Of a stretch of DNA of 64,000 nucleotides, positions 62,119-64,000 are shown one piece after another (positions within the stretch are counted from its first letter, which is position 1; each line of letters opens with the position of its first letter). The position numbers and the translations under genes are program-made. This stretch comes from Heloderma charlesbogerti (taxonomy: Eukaryota; Chordata; Lepidosauria; Squamata; Helodermatidae). The stretch lies in the NCBI GenBank assembly GCA_026122225.1, contig JANEZZ010000737.1:558001-622000 (forward strand). Reading direction: 5' to 3'. The notes beneath the pieces were generated by a model, which was given only the letters and a program-made list of their open reading frames with translations, made no database searches and was not told the origin of the DNA.

Positions 62119-62904
62119 CATAGCCCAGAATGGTCAGTCAGTTTTCATCAAAGGGAGCTAATATTTAGGACATGGTATCCTGATAGGTGAACGATCCTCC
62201 TGTGGACTGGAATTAGATACTCATCAGAGTGCAGAACAGGTGACACCTCTCTGGCCAAAATGGAAGGGCAGATATGAGACTGTGAGAACTATCAGTCTTT
62301 GAAAAAGCAGAGGCAGAGAGAGACAGAGAGAGATCTGAGAGTTTTCAGCTGGAGTTAGTTGAACTGGCAGGCCAGCCCAGAGGGGTTGCTTTTGAGGGCA
62401 TCTCCGCCCTGTAGGACTGCCTTTTTGCTTCCACATATTCCCTACTTATATATTTGCAACTCCTTAACTCTCCAGTGCTTTCTCATCCCAAAGAACTGCC
62501 CCCAGAACTTCCTACTGCTTGGGGAAATGCAGTTGTGCATATCCATAATATATAGTTAAGCCCATAGAGAGACAGCATGTGGGAGCAGGGTGCCTTCCAT
62601 TCAACCACCCCATCCTCACATGCTATAAGGCAAAACTGGAGTCCTTCTTGTAACAGGAGAGTTATAAGCCGACTGAGTGGACTGCTGTAACCTTGGGATG
62701 GGAGGCACATTTCGCAAATGCTGTCTTACTGACCTGGAGTTGTTAAAGCAACAGAGATAGTCTCCAGGTTGGGAGCTGGCAATCTCGGTCAGCCAGAATG
62801 GTGGGGTGAAGAGATAAGGTAGACTATAAGATATTTCTCAACATTAAAGTGCTATAAAGTTGTGAATAATAAGGATTACCCCCAAAAATGTTTGGCAGAT
62901 TAAA
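62119..62904. other. unassigned non-coding DNA
   Basis: Short AGAGAGAGACAGAGAGAG tract at 62313-62331. No gene seen. Confidence 0.4.
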
Positions 62905-63000
62905 GCTGCAATCCTTAATCTTCAAATTTACTTGGAAGTAATCCCCAATGGGCTCAGCAGGGTTTCTTTCTGAGTAAACATGCACAGGATTTGGCTGTAC
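62905..63000. mobile_element. B-type MITE
   Basis: AAAGCTGCAATCCTTAATC opens, TACTTGGAAGTAATCCCCA is the body and ACATGCACAGGATTTGGCTG closes. Confidence 0.55.
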
Positions 63001-64000
63001 AAGCTCTCAACAAGTGATGAATAAAGAATGGGAATTCCCTGTTTTCATGTTCTTTTGGCTCTCTTAATTGGTGCAGGTAAGGGCAGGGAGGTCTCCTTCC
63101 TTTGTTATCTTTGAAGTATAACAATATGATAAACAAGGCTTTTTAAAGTCTAATCCCTCTTCCTAAAAATGAATTCAGACAGTATTCCAGCAAAGCTATG
63201 TGCCCTCATCAGAATACATTTTCTACCCTTCCACATTTTCTCTTTCTTTTAACAGGCTCAATGTAAAACCCCGAGCAAGATCATGACGAGGAATTATTAA
63301 AGTGGTACTTCAGAAATGATATATAATGTTTTCTAGTTATCTAAGAAACAACACAGACATTGTCCTCGGATTTATTTTTGATCGGTGCCTGGTTTCTAAG
63401 CACTACAGAAATAATAAATATCATCATGATCATTTACCGAGGTGCACAGCTCCCTAAGGTATGGTTTTTTGATAGTAATGATCATAAATGGACAAGTGCA
63501 AGATAAGAAACGTACCTTGTATAAAACCCTGCATCATACAGCATTAAATCATAATTGGAAATAACAGAGTAAAACAACCCAAACACCCCCATATAAACCA
63601 TCACCAAAAAAATCCGAAGTGTTTTTCTTATGGCTTCATGAGCCAGGGAGACCTTGCAGTAGGTTCTAGAAATAAAGATCTAAAGAAGGTGTGTGTGTGT
63701 GGGGGGGGGGTTGTAAAAGATTGCAACCTTAGATTATCTGCAAATTGCATAAATGTGTTCTGTCACATAATCATATCAAAGTTATTTGCAAACATTATAC
63801 AAACTGGAATGCTTTAATATGAGACACAACAACGTACATACACTTATAAGAAAAATTAGAGCAATCATATAAAAATATAATTGGGGGGAATGCGTTACGT
63901 TAGCAGTGCTATCAAGGGTAGAGATGAAGGAAAGTGAAAAAACATCACTTTTCTTTCTGGAAGTTGCTCGTTGGTACAGAATTTATTTCATCACATTCAG
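63001..64000. other. unassigned DNA to window end
   Basis: (GT)n with a G-run at 63690-63711 is the only simple repeat. I recognise no gene, repeat or RNA. It may be single-copy sequence continuing past the window. Confidence 0.4.

Overview
This window is vertebrate nuclear DNA, most probably from a squamate reptile (lizard or snake). The basis is its repeat content. It holds three BovB (RTE) LINE fragments and three Sauria/ACA-type tRNA SINEs whose 3' ends match BovB. It also holds CR1 LINEs ending in the ATTCTATG-type 3' repeat, several L2-like LINE copies, and many short palindromic DNA transposons. This mix is known from squamates. I cannot name the species, and family names are given from recognition, without any database search.

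I found no protein-coding gene, tRNA, rRNA or other cellular RNA gene that I can support. The open reading frames with recognisable protein homology all belong to retrotransposons: CR1, L2-like and BovB reverse transcriptase, and an L1-type ORF1. All of these are broken. The other long frames are chance frames through palindromic elements or microsatellites.

Layout. 0-9 kb: a BovB 5' part, a MIR-like SINE, a tRNA-type SINE, a run of short MITEs (four packed in 5.7-6.2 kb), a Sauria SINE with a 13-bp target duplication, and a hAT MITE with a perfect 8-bp duplication. 9.5-11.8 kb: a hAT-like element built of alternating palindromes, a family-D repeat and a BovB 3' end. 12.6-16.4 kb: several low-copy repeat families and unassigned DNA. 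17.6-21.4 kb: three L2-like fragments in alternating orientation, one split by a CR1 copy. 21.7-26.3 kb: MITEs, a second BovB 3' end, microsatellites and unassigned DNA. 26.3-31.4 kb: a hAT element carrying an L2 tail, then an ORF1-only L1 derivative with a perfect 17-bp duplication, then a decayed L2 copy. 33.1-33.8 kb: two Sauria SINEs with three copies of one target sequence. 34.6-49 kb: mostly foldback MITEs, including a second and larger palindrome-array element at 42.8-43.6 kb. 50.3-54.6 kb: microsatellites, the best-preserved CR1 copy and a second family-D repeat. 54.6-64 kb: mostly unassigned DNA with scattered hAT MITEs, a third diverged hairpin cluster and a possible LTR.

The elements work as families. 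The three SINE types each appear to share a 3' tail with a LINE in the same window (Sauria with BovB, MIR-like with L2-like, tRNA-Ala-like with a CR1/L2-type LINE end), which fits mobilisation by those LINEs. The MITEs carry the terminal signatures of hAT (8-bp duplications) or of PIF/Harbinger-like elements (3-bp TTA/TAA). The least familiar signal is the family of hAT-like elements made of serial palindromes.
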